The position numbers and the translations under genes were made by a program. From Pontibacter kalidii (GTDB lineage: Bacteria; Bacteroidota; Bacteroidia; Cytophagales; Hymenobacteraceae), in the NCBI RefSeq assembly GCF_026278245.1, contig NZ_CP111079.1, positions 498,501 to 562,500 of the forward strand: a stretch of 64,000 nt of DNA, read 5' to 3'. Below are positions 43,342-53,406 of this stretch, piece by piece. The notes under the pieces were generated by a model, which saw only the letters and a program-made list of their open reading frames with translations, had not been told where the DNA came from and did no database searches. Every line of letters starts with the position of its first letter. Position 1 is the first letter of the stretch.

Positions 43342-44910
43342 TTATTTAATTCCTTGTTCATCTGTATCAATGTTTACAACCATGCTGTGGAGCGTGCCGT
43401 CCTGCAGCTTCGTCTCCACCACATCGCCGTCTTTAACCTCTTTTATACTTTTAATGATCTTGCCGTTCAGAAGCGTGAGCGTGTAGCCGCGCAGCAGCAG
43501 CTTCTCGGGGTTGTTGGCCTCGATGCTCATCTCCAGCAGCTTTAGCCTGTGGTTCTCGCCCTGCAGTCTGCCTTTGGCGCTGTACTCCAGCTTGTCGCTA
43601 TACTTGGTAAAGGTCAGTTGCCTTTGCTTCAGCTTGTCCTTGGCCTCGGTTTCCACGCAGTGCACCAGGTGGTTAAGCTCGTGCTCCTTCAGGTGCAGGT
43701 AACGCTGGCTTTTACCCTCCACGCATACCGAGAGCTCCTGCAGGTGCCGCTGCCGTTCGTGCAGCAGGTCTTTGGTGCCGGCGTTGAGGTCTTTGTCCAG
43801 GTCGCTTATAAGATGGCGCTGCGCCTCCAGGTATGCCTTCGGCTTCAGTAACAGCCCCCGCGACAGCGTTTCCAGTTTATCTTTGCTTTTCTGTAGCAGC
43901 TGCCTTGTGATGTTCTGGAAGCGCAAGCTTAGTCGTTCCAGCTTGTCGTCCGTCAGCTTCAGCTGTTGTGCTGCAAACATTCGGATGCTGTCAAACAGAT
44001 CTTCCGCGTACTCCTCCGCCTCCCGGAACCTGTCTATCAGGAAACCGGCCACAGCAGTGGGAGTCTTCAGCCTTGTGTGAGCCACCAGGTCGGCAATACT
44101 TTCGTCGCGCTCGTGGCCTATGCCCGTGAGCACCGGAAGCGGTGCGTTACCAATGGCAGCCGCAATTTTGTAGTCGTCAAAACAGCTCAGATCTGTCTGG
44201 GAGCCACCGCCCCTGATCAGCACGATGGCATCAAACTGGTCGCTTCGCTTTGCTATCTGTACGAATGCCTGCGCCACCGAGGCCGGTGCCTCATTGCCCT
44301 GCACTGTGGCCGGGAAAAGCGTGGCCTCAAAAGTATAGCCGTAGCCGTTGTTCTCCAACTGGTGTATAAAATCCTGGAAACCGGCTGCCGTGGCTGATGA
44401 AATGATAGCCAGCCGCTGCGGTACCGGCGGCAGTTCCAACTCCTTGTTCGCCTCCAGCAACCCTTCAGCCTCCAGGCGCTTCAGCGTTTCGAGGCGCTGG
44501 CGGGCTAGGTCGCCAATGGTATAGTTGGGGTCTATGCTGGTGATGTCGAGGCTGAGGCCGTAGAGCTCGTGGAACCGCACCGTTGCCTGCAGCAGCACCT
44601 TGAGCCCCGCCTTCAGTGGTTGCCCGGTTTTCTCCTCGAAGTAGCGCGCCAGCATCTGGTAACGCGACCCCCAGATGGTTGCCCGTGCCTGGGCCAGCAT
44701 CTGCCGTGCGTCGTCGCCTTTGTCCACCAGAGTCAAGTAGCAGTGGCCTTTGCGGCGGTCCACGTTTACCTGGGCTACCTCCGCCACCACCCAATAGCTG
44801 TCCGGGAAAGCCACCTCCAGTTCCTCGCGTATCTGCTGGTGCAGCTCATACAGCGAGAGCGGGGCCTGCTCCTCATACACTACCGTCTGGCGAAAAAAGA
44901 TCTGGGACAT
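43342..44910 (-). CDS. xseA: Exodeoxyribonuclease VII large subunit
   Basis: A 522-residue nuclease subunit with an N-terminal OB-fold (SYWVVAEVAQVNVDRRKGHC, YLTLVDKGDDARQML), the catalytic region IVLIRGGGSQTDLSCFDDY and the GHERDESIADLVAHTRLKTP motif, then a long coiled-coil region (about residues 290-450) and the C-terminal GYTLTLLNGKIIKSIKEVKD. It is longer than the E. coli protein. It is the first gene of the xseA-xseB pair. Confidence 0.96.
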   Translation of the reverse strand: MSQIFFRQTVVYEEQAPLSLYELHQQIREELEVAFPDSYWVVAEVAQVNVDRRKGHCYLTLVDKGDDARQMLAQARATIWGSRYQMLARYFEEKTGQPLKAGLKVLLQATVRFHELYGLSLDITSIDPNYTIGDLARQRLETLKRLEAEGLLEANKELELPPVPQRLAIISSATAAGFQDFIHQLENNGYGYTFEATLFPATVQGNEAPASVAQAFVQIAKRSDQFDAIVLIRGGGSQTDLSCFDDYKIAAAIGNAPLPVLTGIGHERDESIADLVAHTRLKTPTAVAGFLIDRFREAEEYAEDLFDSIRMFAAQQLKLTDDKLERLSLRFQNITRQLLQKSKDKLETLSRGLLLKPKAYLEAQRHLISDLDKDLNAGTKDLLHERQRHLQELSVCVEGKSQRYLHLKEHELNHLVHCVETEAKDKLKQRQLTFTKYSDKLEYSAKGRLQGENHRLKLLEMSIEANNPEKLLLRGYTLTLLNGKIIKSIKEVKDGDVVETKLQDGTLHSMVVNIDTDEQGIK

Positions 44911-45138
44911 GGTTCAACAACGTTACAATCTCCTGCACAACCGGCAGAGCGCCGGCTCCTGTGCCTCGAAGATAGGATTTTTTGGCTAAAATAATTAGTA
45001 AGGTGGCGGAGAAAAAGTTTTTGCTTGTCTGAATCAGGATTTGTGGGATTGTAGGATGGACAGGATTTTCTACAAACCAGTTCCAACCACCCCTGCCCCT
45101 CCTTAACTAAGGAGGGGAGCCTGAAATTGTTGTGGCTC

Positions 45139-45196
45139 AAGTATAAGTTTCATAGTTGCTGGCATAGAGCGAACAGGTCGCGACCTGTCCCTACAA
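45139..45196 (+). repeat. AAGTATAAGTTT...GTCGCGAC palindromic unit, copy 2
   Basis: AAGTATAAGTTTCATAGTTG at the start, ACAGGTCGCGACCTGT at the centre of the palindrome, CCCTACAA at the end. Same orientation as 42207-42259. Confidence 0.75.
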
Positions 45197-45296
45197 GAGT
45201 GAATCCACCCCTAGCCCCTCCCAGGAGGGGAGTTCACCCCACCCCAGCCCTCCCCTAAAAACAGGGGAGGGAGTTATACTTGCCACTATACTTAAT

Positions 45297-45366
45297 TGTC
45301 ATCTCGAATGAAATGAGAGATCTATCTGCAATTCTAAACAGATCTCTCACTACGTTCGAGATGACA
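45297..45366. repeat. Long inverted repeat TGTCATCTCGAA...TTCGAGATGACA
   Basis: Outer arms 45297-45308 and 45355-45366 pair perfectly, and inner arms TGAGAGATCT and AGATCTCTCA also pair. This looks like a MITE-like or REP-like element. No target duplication is obvious. Confidence 0.75.
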
Positions 45367-45372
45367 GATAGC

Positions 45373-45635
45373 GGTGGCTATCGGAAACTGATCCCAGTCT
45401 TTCCGTTGAGCGCCTTGTAGATTTCCGGTGCCGAAGGCATTGCGACTTTAGGAGCAAAGGAAATGTACACAGCGCGATGCGGGAAGACGAGGCCTCCCGG
45501 CCTTGAGGGAGTCAAAGTGTACTATAAAACAAGTAGGTTGTAAAGCCGTGGATGAACAGTAGCTAGTTAGGATATCCTGTTTCAGGTTACGGGAAGCAGG
45601 GGCTAAGAAAAGGCAAAAGCGGACGCTTTCGCCAG
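45373..45635 (-). repeat. Dispersed repeat family, copy C
   Basis: Reverse orientation like copy B. Carries GGCGCTTG-type ends, the variant GGCCTCCCGGCC of copy A, GGTTGTAAAGCCGTGGATGA and AAGCGGACGCTTTCGCCAG. Confidence 0.85.
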
Positions 45636-45865
45636 TGAAAGTATAGCAGCAAGTATAAACTGAAGTATAAGAATATAGCCCAAGTATAAAGTATGGCTTT
45701 TCAAGCCAGTCGAGGCATAGACGCGACACATTGGTAGGGCGCAAGTCTTTAGACTTGCGCCAGATAGAGAGGAAATTGTAGGCTTGTATACCAGGCTGAA
45801 ACGCGATGGTTCTGGCATAGAAATCCAAAGATCTTAAACTTGATTTTAAAAAAACATCAAAAACA

Positions 45866-45898
45866 TTTGGCATTTTAAAAAGTCGCGCCGTATACTTG
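45866..45898 (+). promoter_or_regulatory. Promoter of the met operon
   Basis: TTTG (45866-45869), a 21-base spacer and TATACTTG (45891-45898), one base off TAnnTTTG. Predicted transcription start is about 45905, some 25 bases before the riboswitch. Confidence 0.55.
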
Positions 45899-45929
45899 CA
45901 ACATCAAGTCAATACTCCCTTTGCGGATA

Positions 45930-46043
45930 TTGGTTTATAAAGAAGCGTGGAGAGACAGGCTCTGTGAAACGCTAGCAACCTAACGATCGGTGTTAAGGTG
46001 CTAATTCCTGAGTTCGGCAGGGTGCCGGACGAATATAAATTGA
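45930..46043 (+). promoter_or_regulatory. SAM-I family riboswitch (S-box-like)
   Basis: The conserved order is visible: GCGTGGAGAGAC, GTGAAAC, GCAACC (45975-45980), then a variable stem and GGTGCTAATTCC (45997-46008). Outer P1 strands are TTTATA and TATAAA. This is the consensus order of SAM-I aptamers, which bind S-adenosylmethionine to lower methionine-gene expression. It sits between the predicted promoter and metY. No intrinsic terminator follows directly; a leader ORF and a hairpin occupy the space. Confidence 0.88.
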
Positions 46044-46050
46044 TACGGTC

Positions 46051-46197
46051 ATGAACAAGGGAATCAATTCAACGCAACACGTATTACTAGTATCGCCGAC
46101 AGCCAAAGCACTGTCGCAAGTCTGCATTTTAGCTCCTGCTAAGGCTTTCGTCATGCGCATGCCCATGTGCGCCATGCACGACTGTTGTTGCTGTTAA
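46051..46197 (+). CDS. Candidate Met/Cys-rich leader peptide, 48 codons
   Basis: An ATG-started ORF lies directly after the SAM riboswitch and 144 bases before metY. It encodes 48 residues starting MNKGINSTQHVLLVSPTAKA and ending FVMRMPMCAMHDCCCC then stop. The last 14 residues hold four Met (35, 37, 39, 42) and five Cys (40, 45-48), the last four codons before the stop all being Cys. That composition suits ribosome stalling when charged Met or Cys tRNA is scarce, as in attenuation leaders. A hairpin follows at 46228-46263. The coding and regulatory roles are inferred from position and composition. Confidence 0.65.
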   Translation: MNKGINSTQHVLLVSPTAKALSQVCILAPAKAFVMRMPMCAMHDCCCC

Positions 46198-46227
46198 CCA
46201 AGGTATAAAGTTCCTGTTTTCATACAT

Positions 46228-46263
46228 GGCTTAGTGGCAGATCCCGCATCTGCTGCTACAGCC
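46228..46263 (+). promoter_or_regulatory. Hairpin between the leader ORF and metY
   Basis: A stem of about 15 bp built from GGCT/AGCC and TAGTGGCAGAT/ATCTGCTGCTA (two G-U pairs, one bulge) with a CCCGC loop. No T tract follows, so it is not a classical intrinsic terminator. It could be one arm of an attenuator or a block to downstream translation. Confidence 0.55.
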
Positions 46264-46319
46264 TACTTATACCTCTACAGCATTCCTGTCTTTACTCAAA
46301 TCATACCTTTTCTTTTTAA

Positions 46320-47663
<1,344 letters not shown>

Positions 47664-47671
47664 GTATAATA

Positions 47672-48739
47672 ATGCCAACACAGCACGTTTTTCATCACCA
47701 ACAAGAGTTTCAGCTGGAGTCCGGGGCTACGTTGCCGGGCTTCCAGCTGGCTTATACTACTTACGGCGCGCTGAACCAGCAGCGCAGCAATGTGGTATGG
47801 GTGTGCCATGCCCTTACCGGCAGCGCCGATTTTACCGACTGGTGGTGCGACCTCTTCGGGGAAGGCAAGCTCTACGACCCGCGCGAATGGTTTGTCGTGT
47901 GCGCCAACACCATGGGCGGTTGCTACGGCTCCACAGGGCCACTCTCGGTAAACCCAAAAACGCTGCAGCCATACTTCCAGACTTTTCCGCAGCTCACCAA
48001 CCGCGACATTGTGCGCGCCTTCGATCTGCTGCGGCAGGAGCTGGGGTTGGAGCGGGTGCATACGTTGCTGGGTGGCTCGCTGGGCGGGCAGCAGGCGCTG
48101 GAGTGGGTGCTGCAGAAACCTGCTGTGTTTGAGCGGCTGGTGCACGTGGCCAGTAATGCGCGGCACTCCCCTTGGGGCATCGCCTTTAACGAAAGCCAGC
48201 GCATGGCCATCCGCCAGGACCCCACCTGGGGCACCAGCACAAAGGAGGCAGGACAGGAAGGGCTAAAAACGGCCCGCGCTATCGCCATGCTGTCTTACCG
48301 CCACTACAACACCTACAACGAAGCGCAGCAGGAGCCGGGGCATAGCATTACCGACAACTTTCGCGCTTCCAGCTACCAGGTATACCAGGGCGAGAAGCTG
48401 GCACAGCGGTTCAATGCTTATACTTACTGGCTGCTCTCCAAGGCCATGGACTCGCACAACGTGGGCCGCGACAGAGGGGGTGTGGAGCGTGCACTGGCAC
48501 AGGTAAAGGCCCGGAGCCTGTTTGTGGGTGTGGATACCGACCTGCTGTTTCCGGTAGAGGAGCAGTATTTCCTGCATGCCCAGGTGTCGGATTCCTCCTT
48601 TCACCTTATCCGCTCCAACTATGGCCACGATGGCTTTCTGGTGGAGGTGGACCAGCTGACGGAGGCTATCCGTCAATTTTATCAAAATGAAAAAGTAACA
48701 GAAGAAGAAGAATTCAACTATGAAAAGCAAGAGCGGTAA
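47672..48739 (+). CDS. metX: Homoserine O-acetyltransferase (MetX)
   Basis: A 355-residue alpha/beta hydrolase that makes the MetY substrate O-acetylhomoserine. The nucleophile motif is GGSLGGQQALEW (Ser136), with the oxyanion region CHALTGSADFTDWW and the C-terminal His in NYGHDGFLVE. It lies 8 bases after metY and overlaps hom by 20 bases. Confidence 0.95.
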   Translation: MPTQHVFHHQQEFQLESGATLPGFQLAYTTYGALNQQRSNVVWVCHALTGSADFTDWWCDLFGEGKLYDPREWFVVCANTMGGCYGSTGPLSVNPKTLQPYFQTFPQLTNRDIVRAFDLLRQELGLERVHTLLGGSLGGQQALEWVLQKPAVFERLVHVASNARHSPWGIAFNESQRMAIRQDPTWGTSTKEAGQEGLKTARAIAMLSYRHYNTYNEAQQEPGHSITDNFRASSYQVYQGEKLAQRFNAYTYWLLSKAMDSHNVGRDRGGVERALAQVKARSLFVGVDTDLLFPVEEQYFLHAQVSDSSFHLIRSNYGHDGFLVEVDQLTEAIRQFYQNEKVTEEEEFNYEKQER

Positions 48740-49979
48740 ACGAATCGGGATATTTGGCTTTGGCTGCGTGGGCCAGGGGCTGCATGACGTGCTGCAGGAC
48801 AACCCACACCTGGATGTGGCCAAAATCTGCGTGCGCGACAAGGAGAAGCTGCGCACCCTGCCCAAGCATCATTTTACCTATGACGCGCAGGAGCTGCTGC
48901 AGGACGAAAGTATAGATCTGTTTGCCGAGCTGATCAGCGACCCGGAGGAGGCGCTGCTGATAGTGCGCCAGGCGCTGGAGGCGGGTAAAACCATCGTGTC
49001 GGCCAACAAGAAGATGATTTCGGAGAACCTGCCGGAACTGGTGGCACTGCAGGAGGAGTTTGGCGGCACTTTGCTCTACGAGGCGGCTGTGTGCGGCAGC
49101 ATTCCAATCCTGCGGACGCTGGAGGCATACTATGGCAACGAGCCGCTGCAGGAGGTAAGCGGTATCTTGAACGGTTCATCCAACTACATCCTCACCAAGC
49201 TGGATGCGGAAGGCATAAGCTATGACGAGGCACTGGCGCAGGCGCAGGCGCTTGGCTTTGCCGAGGCTGACCCGACGCTGGACGTGGGCGGCTACGATGC
49301 CCTGCACAAGATCAGCTTAATTGCCGCGCATGCCTTTGGGGCCGTGATAAAGCCGGAGCAGGTACTCCGTGCAGGCATTCAGCACATATCGCGGCGGGAT
49401 GTGGCGCTGGCACAGGCACTGGGCGGGCGCATCAGGCTGGTAGCCACGGCCAGGCTGAACCAGCACAAAAAACTGGAGCTACAAGTGCTGCCTACGCTCG
49501 TGTTCCCCGACTCGGAGCTATACTATGTGGAGGCGGAGTTTAACGGGGTGCAGCTACAGGCCCGCTATGCCGGCGATCAGTTTCTGAAGGGGCGCGGTGC
49601 CGGAAGCCACCCAACCGGGTCTGCCGTATGGGCCGATGTATCGGCAGCGCTGGCCGGCTACAAGTATAAATACCCTAAATTCAAGTATAACGACGAGGCG
49701 CAACTGAAGCCGGTACCTTTGGAGGAGGACGATGAATTGAAAGTATACGTGCGCACGACCATGCCCGAGTTTCTGCCCCAGCTGCCGTGGCGGGAGCTGA
49801 GGGTCTTTGGTACGGGGAAAAGGGAGGTGCAACTGGTAGGCACCATTGGCAGGAAAGACTTTCTTTTATACCTGCCGGCCCTGAAGCAAACCATTGCTTT
49901 TATAGCACAGATTCCGGCCCATGTATCGGCGGAGCAGGTGGTAAATGCCTCGTATCTGAAGCTGGAGGAGGTTGTATAA
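48720..49979 (+). CDS. hom: Homoserine dehydrogenase
   Basis: A 419-residue NAD(P)H enzyme that makes homoserine from aspartate semialdehyde. The Rossmann motif GIFGFGCVGQGL is at the N-terminus; SANKKMIS and NGSSNYILTKLDAEGISYDE mark the catalytic domain. The C-terminal region carries an ACT-like fold. It is monofunctional, unfused to aspartokinase (lysC is separate at 52-53 kb), and its expression is probably tied to methionine via the riboswitch. Confidence 0.95.
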   Translation: MKSKSGKRIGIFGFGCVGQGLHDVLQDNPHLDVAKICVRDKEKLRTLPKHHFTYDAQELLQDESIDLFAELISDPEEALLIVRQALEAGKTIVSANKKMISENLPELVALQEEFGGTLLYEAAVCGSIPILRTLEAYYGNEPLQEVSGILNGSSNYILTKLDAEGISYDEALAQAQALGFAEADPTLDVGGYDALHKISLIAAHAFGAVIKPEQVLRAGIQHISRRDVALAQALGGRIRLVATARLNQHKKLELQVLPTLVFPDSELYYVEAEFNGVQLQARYAGDQFLKGRGAGSHPTGSAVWADVSAALAGYKYKYPKFKYNDEAQLKPVPLEEDDELKVYVRTTMPEFLPQLPWRELRVFGTGKREVQLVGTIGRKDFLLYLPALKQTIAFIAQIPAHVSAEQVVNASYLKLEEVV

Positions 49980-50153
49980 ACCTGAACGCGTTTTGTGTTT
50001 TTCTAAAAGGGAATCTTGATAGGTGTAAATTGACAAGGATATAAGTATATATAAATTATACTATGGTGATTTTTAATTTAATGAAATCGCAGCTATTATC
50101 CAAGTCTAACCGTACAAATAATCAATCTGTTAGCGATTATTATTTGTACCCAT

Positions 50154-50870
50154 ATGAAAAATATACCTGTACTCTTTTTCACCTTCCTGATGGTGGTCTT
50201 GGGGCTGTCATCTTGCAGAAATGATGGGGCTACTCCCATCCGAAACGTGAAGGCCGGCCCCACCTTGCTGAGGGTGCAAGCCGGAAATGGCTCCTGTGAT
50301 AATTACACGTACTTCTATGGCAATGAGCAGAAGAACCTGGGAAGCGTATTTACGAAACAAGTGCTGGTGGTGTTCGCCAGCGGCCTAAGCGCCGGGGAAG
50401 AGGCTGCGGCAGTGGCTGCCTACGGTTTTGTGAAAGGCAACAACGGACAGGTCAGCTCGAACTCGGCCATGCTCCATAACATTGAGCTGGTGGACGGGCT
50501 AAATTGCCGGCAGGTGGAAAAGGCGATGGAACTGCTAGCTGAAGACCCTGCTATAGCGTATGTGGCGCCATACTTCCTGAATGGGGATGGCTTGCTTGGC
50601 ATCAGCAACGAAGCTATCGTTACGATTGAAGCAGGAGCAGAAGATGCCCTGACTGCCATGGCTGCCGAATATGGCGCAGAGGTGCTGATGCCGTTGAGTG
50701 GCCAAACCTACCTGGTGCGTGTGGATAAAAATGCCACCGGCAATGCCTTAGAGCTAGCCAACTTCCTGAAAGGTAAAACCGGTATCACACACGCCGAACC
50801 CGATTTTATCGTATCGGCTGATGTGCCGGTAGCCGACAGAAGGAACGGCATCGGAAACCGCCTCAATTAA
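50154..50870 (+). CDS. Lipoprotein resembling an S8-peptidase inhibitor/prodomain
   Basis: A 238-residue lipoprotein (lipobox SSC, Cys21). It holds two segments with the subtilase prodomain rhythm: VLVVFASGLSAGEEAAAVAA followed by PAIAYVAPYF, and AEYGAEVLMPLSGQTYLVRV followed by GITHAEPDFIV. No protease catalytic domain follows; the ORF ends before a terminator. It may be a stand-alone inhibitor or chaperone, or the remnant of a protease gene. Its strongly AT-rich upstream region (50040-50150) has no clear promoter match. Confidence 0.65.
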   Translation: MKNIPVLFFTFLMVVLGLSSCRNDGATPIRNVKAGPTLLRVQAGNGSCDNYTYFYGNEQKNLGSVFTKQVLVVFASGLSAGEEAAAVAAYGFVKGNNGQVSSNSAMLHNIELVDGLNCRQVEKAMELLAEDPAIAYVAPYFLNGDGLLGISNEAIVTIEAGAEDALTAMAAEYGAEVLMPLSGQTYLVRVDKNATGNALELANFLKGKTGITHAEPDFIVSADVPVADRRNGIGNRLN

Positions 50871-50881
50871 ACTTTAGATAT

Positions 50882-50918
50882 AAAAAAACCGCTCTGGGTA
50901 TTCTAGAGCGGTTTTTTT
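50882..50918. terminator. Bidirectional terminator between the lipoprotein gene and lysA
   Basis: Stem ACCGCTCT (50888-50895) pairs with AGAGCGGT (50905-50912), with A and T runs on both sides giving U tracts in both directions. Confidence 0.9.
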
Positions 50919-50939
50919 ATACGTTAATGCACGCAGCAG

Positions 50940-52082
50940 CTATACATAAATAGCTTTTGCCCTGTCGCGCAGGTTGTAGGCTGAGGCCATTACCTCACCG
51001 TAGGCTCCCGCCGTGCGGATCGCGATCAGATCGCCCCGGTTGGTCTCCGGCAACATCACCGCCTTGCCAAAACAGTCGCTCGACTCACAGATCGGGCCCA
51101 CCACGTCGTAACGCACCTCCGGCTTCTGGCTTGTCAGGTTCTCAATCTTGTGGTACGACTGGTACAGTGCCGGGCGGATCAACTCCGTCATGCCCGCATC
51201 GAGTATGGCAAAGTTAGTAGATATCCCGTTCTTGATGTAGAGCACCTTAGAGATCAAGGTGCCACACTGTGCCACCAGTGCGCGGCCTAGCTCAAAATGC
51301 ACCTGCTGGCCCGGCCGCAGCTCCAGGAACTGGTTAAACAATGCAAAGTAGGCGGCAAAGTCAGGAACCGGGGATTCGTCCGGGGCATAATAATCCACCC
51401 CCAGGCCACCGCCCACGTTCACGTGCTCCAGCTGGATGTTATGCGCCAAAAACCACTCCTGGAACTCATTTACACGGGTGCACAAGTTCTTGAACACCGT
51501 CAGGTCCGTGATCTGGGAGCCGATGTGGAAGTGAATGCCGATTAGCTGCACATGCTTTAGTTGCTGCAGCAGCTCGATCACGCTCTCCAGTTCCCAGGCG
51601 TTTATGCCGAATTTGTTCTCCTCAAGGCCCGTGGTGATATACTTATGGGTGTTGGCGTTTACGTTCGGGTTGATGCGCAGGGCCACGCGGGCCACGGTAT
51701 TTTTCTTCTCAGCCAGCTCGTTTAGCACCTCCAGCTCATGCTTCGACTCGCAGTTAAAGCAGAAGATGCCCTGCTGCAGGGCGTAGTTTATTTCCGCATC
51801 CGACTTGCCCACACCGGCAAACACCACCTCCTGTGCCGGAAAACCGTTCTCTATGGCGGCTTTTACTTCGTTGCCGCTCACGCAGTCGGCACCGAAGCCG
51901 TGCTGACGCACCTCGTCCAGAATAGGTGCGTTGGCGTTGGCCTTCAGAGCGTAGTGAACATGGAAGTTATACTTCTCAGCCTCCTGTTGCACAGCTTTCA
52001 GGGTCTGGCGCAGCAGGCTTAGGTCGTATACATAGAACGGAGTAGCGTGTTGCTGCAGCTGCTCCGGGTTCAGGTTAAGCAT
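50940..52082 (-). CDS. lysA: Diaminopimelate decarboxylase
   Basis: A 380-residue PLP enzyme of the last lysine step. PLP lysine in HYALKANANAPIL, GGGLGVDYYAPDE mid-protein, and the substrate motif GPICESSDCFGK near the C-terminus. I start at the ATG at 52082, which overlaps the lysC stop by 8 bases; an upstream ATG at 52109 would extend the overlap. It is the second gene of the lysC-lysA pair. Confidence 0.95.
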   Translation of the reverse strand: MLNLNPEQLQQHATPFYVYDLSLLRQTLKAVQQEAEKYNFHVHYALKANANAPILDEVRQHGFGADCVSGNEVKAAIENGFPAQEVVFAGVGKSDAEINYALQQGIFCFNCESKHELEVLNELAEKKNTVARVALRINPNVNANTHKYITTGLEENKFGINAWELESVIELLQQLKHVQLIGIHFHIGSQITDLTVFKNLCTRVNEFQEWFLAHNIQLEHVNVGGGLGVDYYAPDESPVPDFAAYFALFNQFLELRPGQQVHFELGRALVAQCGTLISKVLYIKNGISTNFAILDAGMTELIRPALYQSYHKIENLTSQKPEVRYDVVGPICESSDCFGKAVMLPETNRGDLIAIRTAGAYGEVMASAYNLRDRAKAIYV

Positions 52083-53406
52083 GGGCTTTATTTCTGTTAA
52101 AGATGCCATCGTTCAATTTGGTTAGGGCCTCTACTTTGTCTGCTGTACTTACCAGGAAACTGATGTTGTTCTTGCTACCGCCGTAGGAGATCATGCGCAG
52201 CGGGATGTGCTGCAGCGACTGGAAAATAGCCAGCACCGAACCACTGCGCTCGGCAATAAAATCACCTACCACGCAGACGATGGTTTGCTCCTGATCTATT
52301 TCCACCTGGCCAAACTCCTTCAGCTCGGCCATGATCTCGTTCAGGTGCCTGTCGTTGTCGATCGTCAGCGATACGGCCACCTCAGAGGTGGTGATCATGT
52401 CAATTGGGGTTTTATACCTTTCGAACACCTCAAACACGCTGCGCAGGAAACCGTAGGCCAGCAGCATGCGGCCAGACTTTATTTTAATAGCGGTGATGCC
52501 ATCCTTGGCGGCCACGGCTTTTATCTTGCCACTTTCCGTTTGGGTGCTGATGGTGGTGCCTTTCGCCTCGGGTGCCATGGTGTTGAGCAGCTTTACCGGA
52601 ATGTTCTTTTGCTTGGCCGGCTTCACGCTGCTCGGGTGCAGTATTTTGGCCCCAAAGTACGCCAACTCCGCTGCCTCGTCGAACGAGAGCTCCGCTATCG
52701 GGTAAGTATTCTTCACGATGCGCGGGTCGTTGTTGTGCATGCCATCAATATCGGTCCAGATCTGGATTTCCGCTGCATCAGCGGCAGCCCCGATAAGCGA
52801 GGCAGAGTAGTCCGAGCCTCCGCGCTTCAAATTGTCGATCTCCCCAAAGGCGTTGCGGCAGATATATCCCTGCGTAACGAAAAGCTCCACGCCCGGGTAT
52901 TTCTCCAGCTCCTTTTGCAGGTGCTGGGCAATGTACTCGGTATCCGGCTCCTCATTCTCATCGATCTTCATGAAGTTTAGTGCTGGCAGCAGTACAGACT
53001 CTTCGCCCTGCTCCTCCAGGAAAAACTGGAAAAGGGCCGTGCTCAGCAGCTCGCCCTGCGCCAGCACCGCGCGCTCCTCATGAATGGTAAATAGGTCGAG
53101 GGTGAAGGCTGTGAGGTAATCGAAATGCTGTTTTAGCAGCTCGTTTGCCTGTTTTTTCTTATCGTCGGAGGTGTAGAGTTCCTCTACCACCTGTTTATAC
53201 TTATCGTGCAGGGCCTTAATGAGCGCCTTTGCTTCGTCGTGTTTATTCTGATACAGCGTCTCCGCTATCTGTACCAATGCGTTTGTGGTGCCCGACATAG
53301 CCGAAAGCACTACAATTTTAGGCTCACCGTTACAGATGAGCGTGGCTACCGCCTTCATTCTCTCAGCTGACCCCACCGAGGTACCGCCGAACTTGAGTAT
53401 TTTCAT
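52075..53406 (-). CDS. lysC: Aspartate kinase, monofunctional
   Basis: A 443-residue enzyme that phosphorylates aspartate at the start of the aspartate family pathway. KFGGTSVGSAERM is at the N-terminus; SLIGAAADAAEIQIWTDIDG is the catalytic region; two ACT domains form the C-terminus (around LTIDNDRHLNEIMAELKEFG). It feeds lysA and the hom gene in the met operon. Feedback regulation is likely through the ACT domains. No lysine riboswitch is seen upstream. Confidence 0.96.
   Translation of the reverse strand: MKILKFGGTSVGSAERMKAVATLICNGEPKIVVLSAMSGTTNALVQIAETLYQNKHDEAKALIKALHDKYKQVVEELYTSDDKKKQANELLKQHFDYLTAFTLDLFTIHEERAVLAQGELLSTALFQFFLEEQGEESVLLPALNFMKIDENEEPDTEYIAQHLQKELEKYPGVELFVTQGYICRNAFGEIDNLKRGGSDYSASLIGAAADAAEIQIWTDIDGMHNNDPRIVKNTYPIAELSFDEAAELAYFGAKILHPSSVKPAKQKNIPVKLLNTMAPEAKGTTISTQTESGKIKAVAAKDGITAIKIKSGRMLLAYGFLRSVFEVFERYKTPIDMITTSEVAVSLTIDNDRHLNEIMAELKEFGQVEIDQEQTIVCVVGDFIAERSGSVLAIFQSLQHIPLRMISYGGSKNNISFLVSTADKVEALTKLNDGIFNRNKAHA

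Larger units (their letters stand above)
44911..45865. other. Gene-free repeat-rich interval upstream of the met operon, dispersed repeat copy C
   Basis: No convincing gene. In order: an AATCAGGATTT-type repeat (45031-45069), CCCCTCC palindromes (about 45085-45115 and 45205-45270), the GTCGCGAC unit (45139-45196), a long inverted repeat (45297-45366), dispersed repeat copy C (45373-45635) and a run of AAGTATAA motifs (45651-45690). An open minus frame (45448-45873) overlaps the repeat and is not credible as a gene. Confidence 0.75.

Noticed and set aside
45448..45873. Minus-strand frame across dispersed repeat copy C
   Set aside because: Same reason; it also runs into the met promoter and lacks any protein-like pattern.
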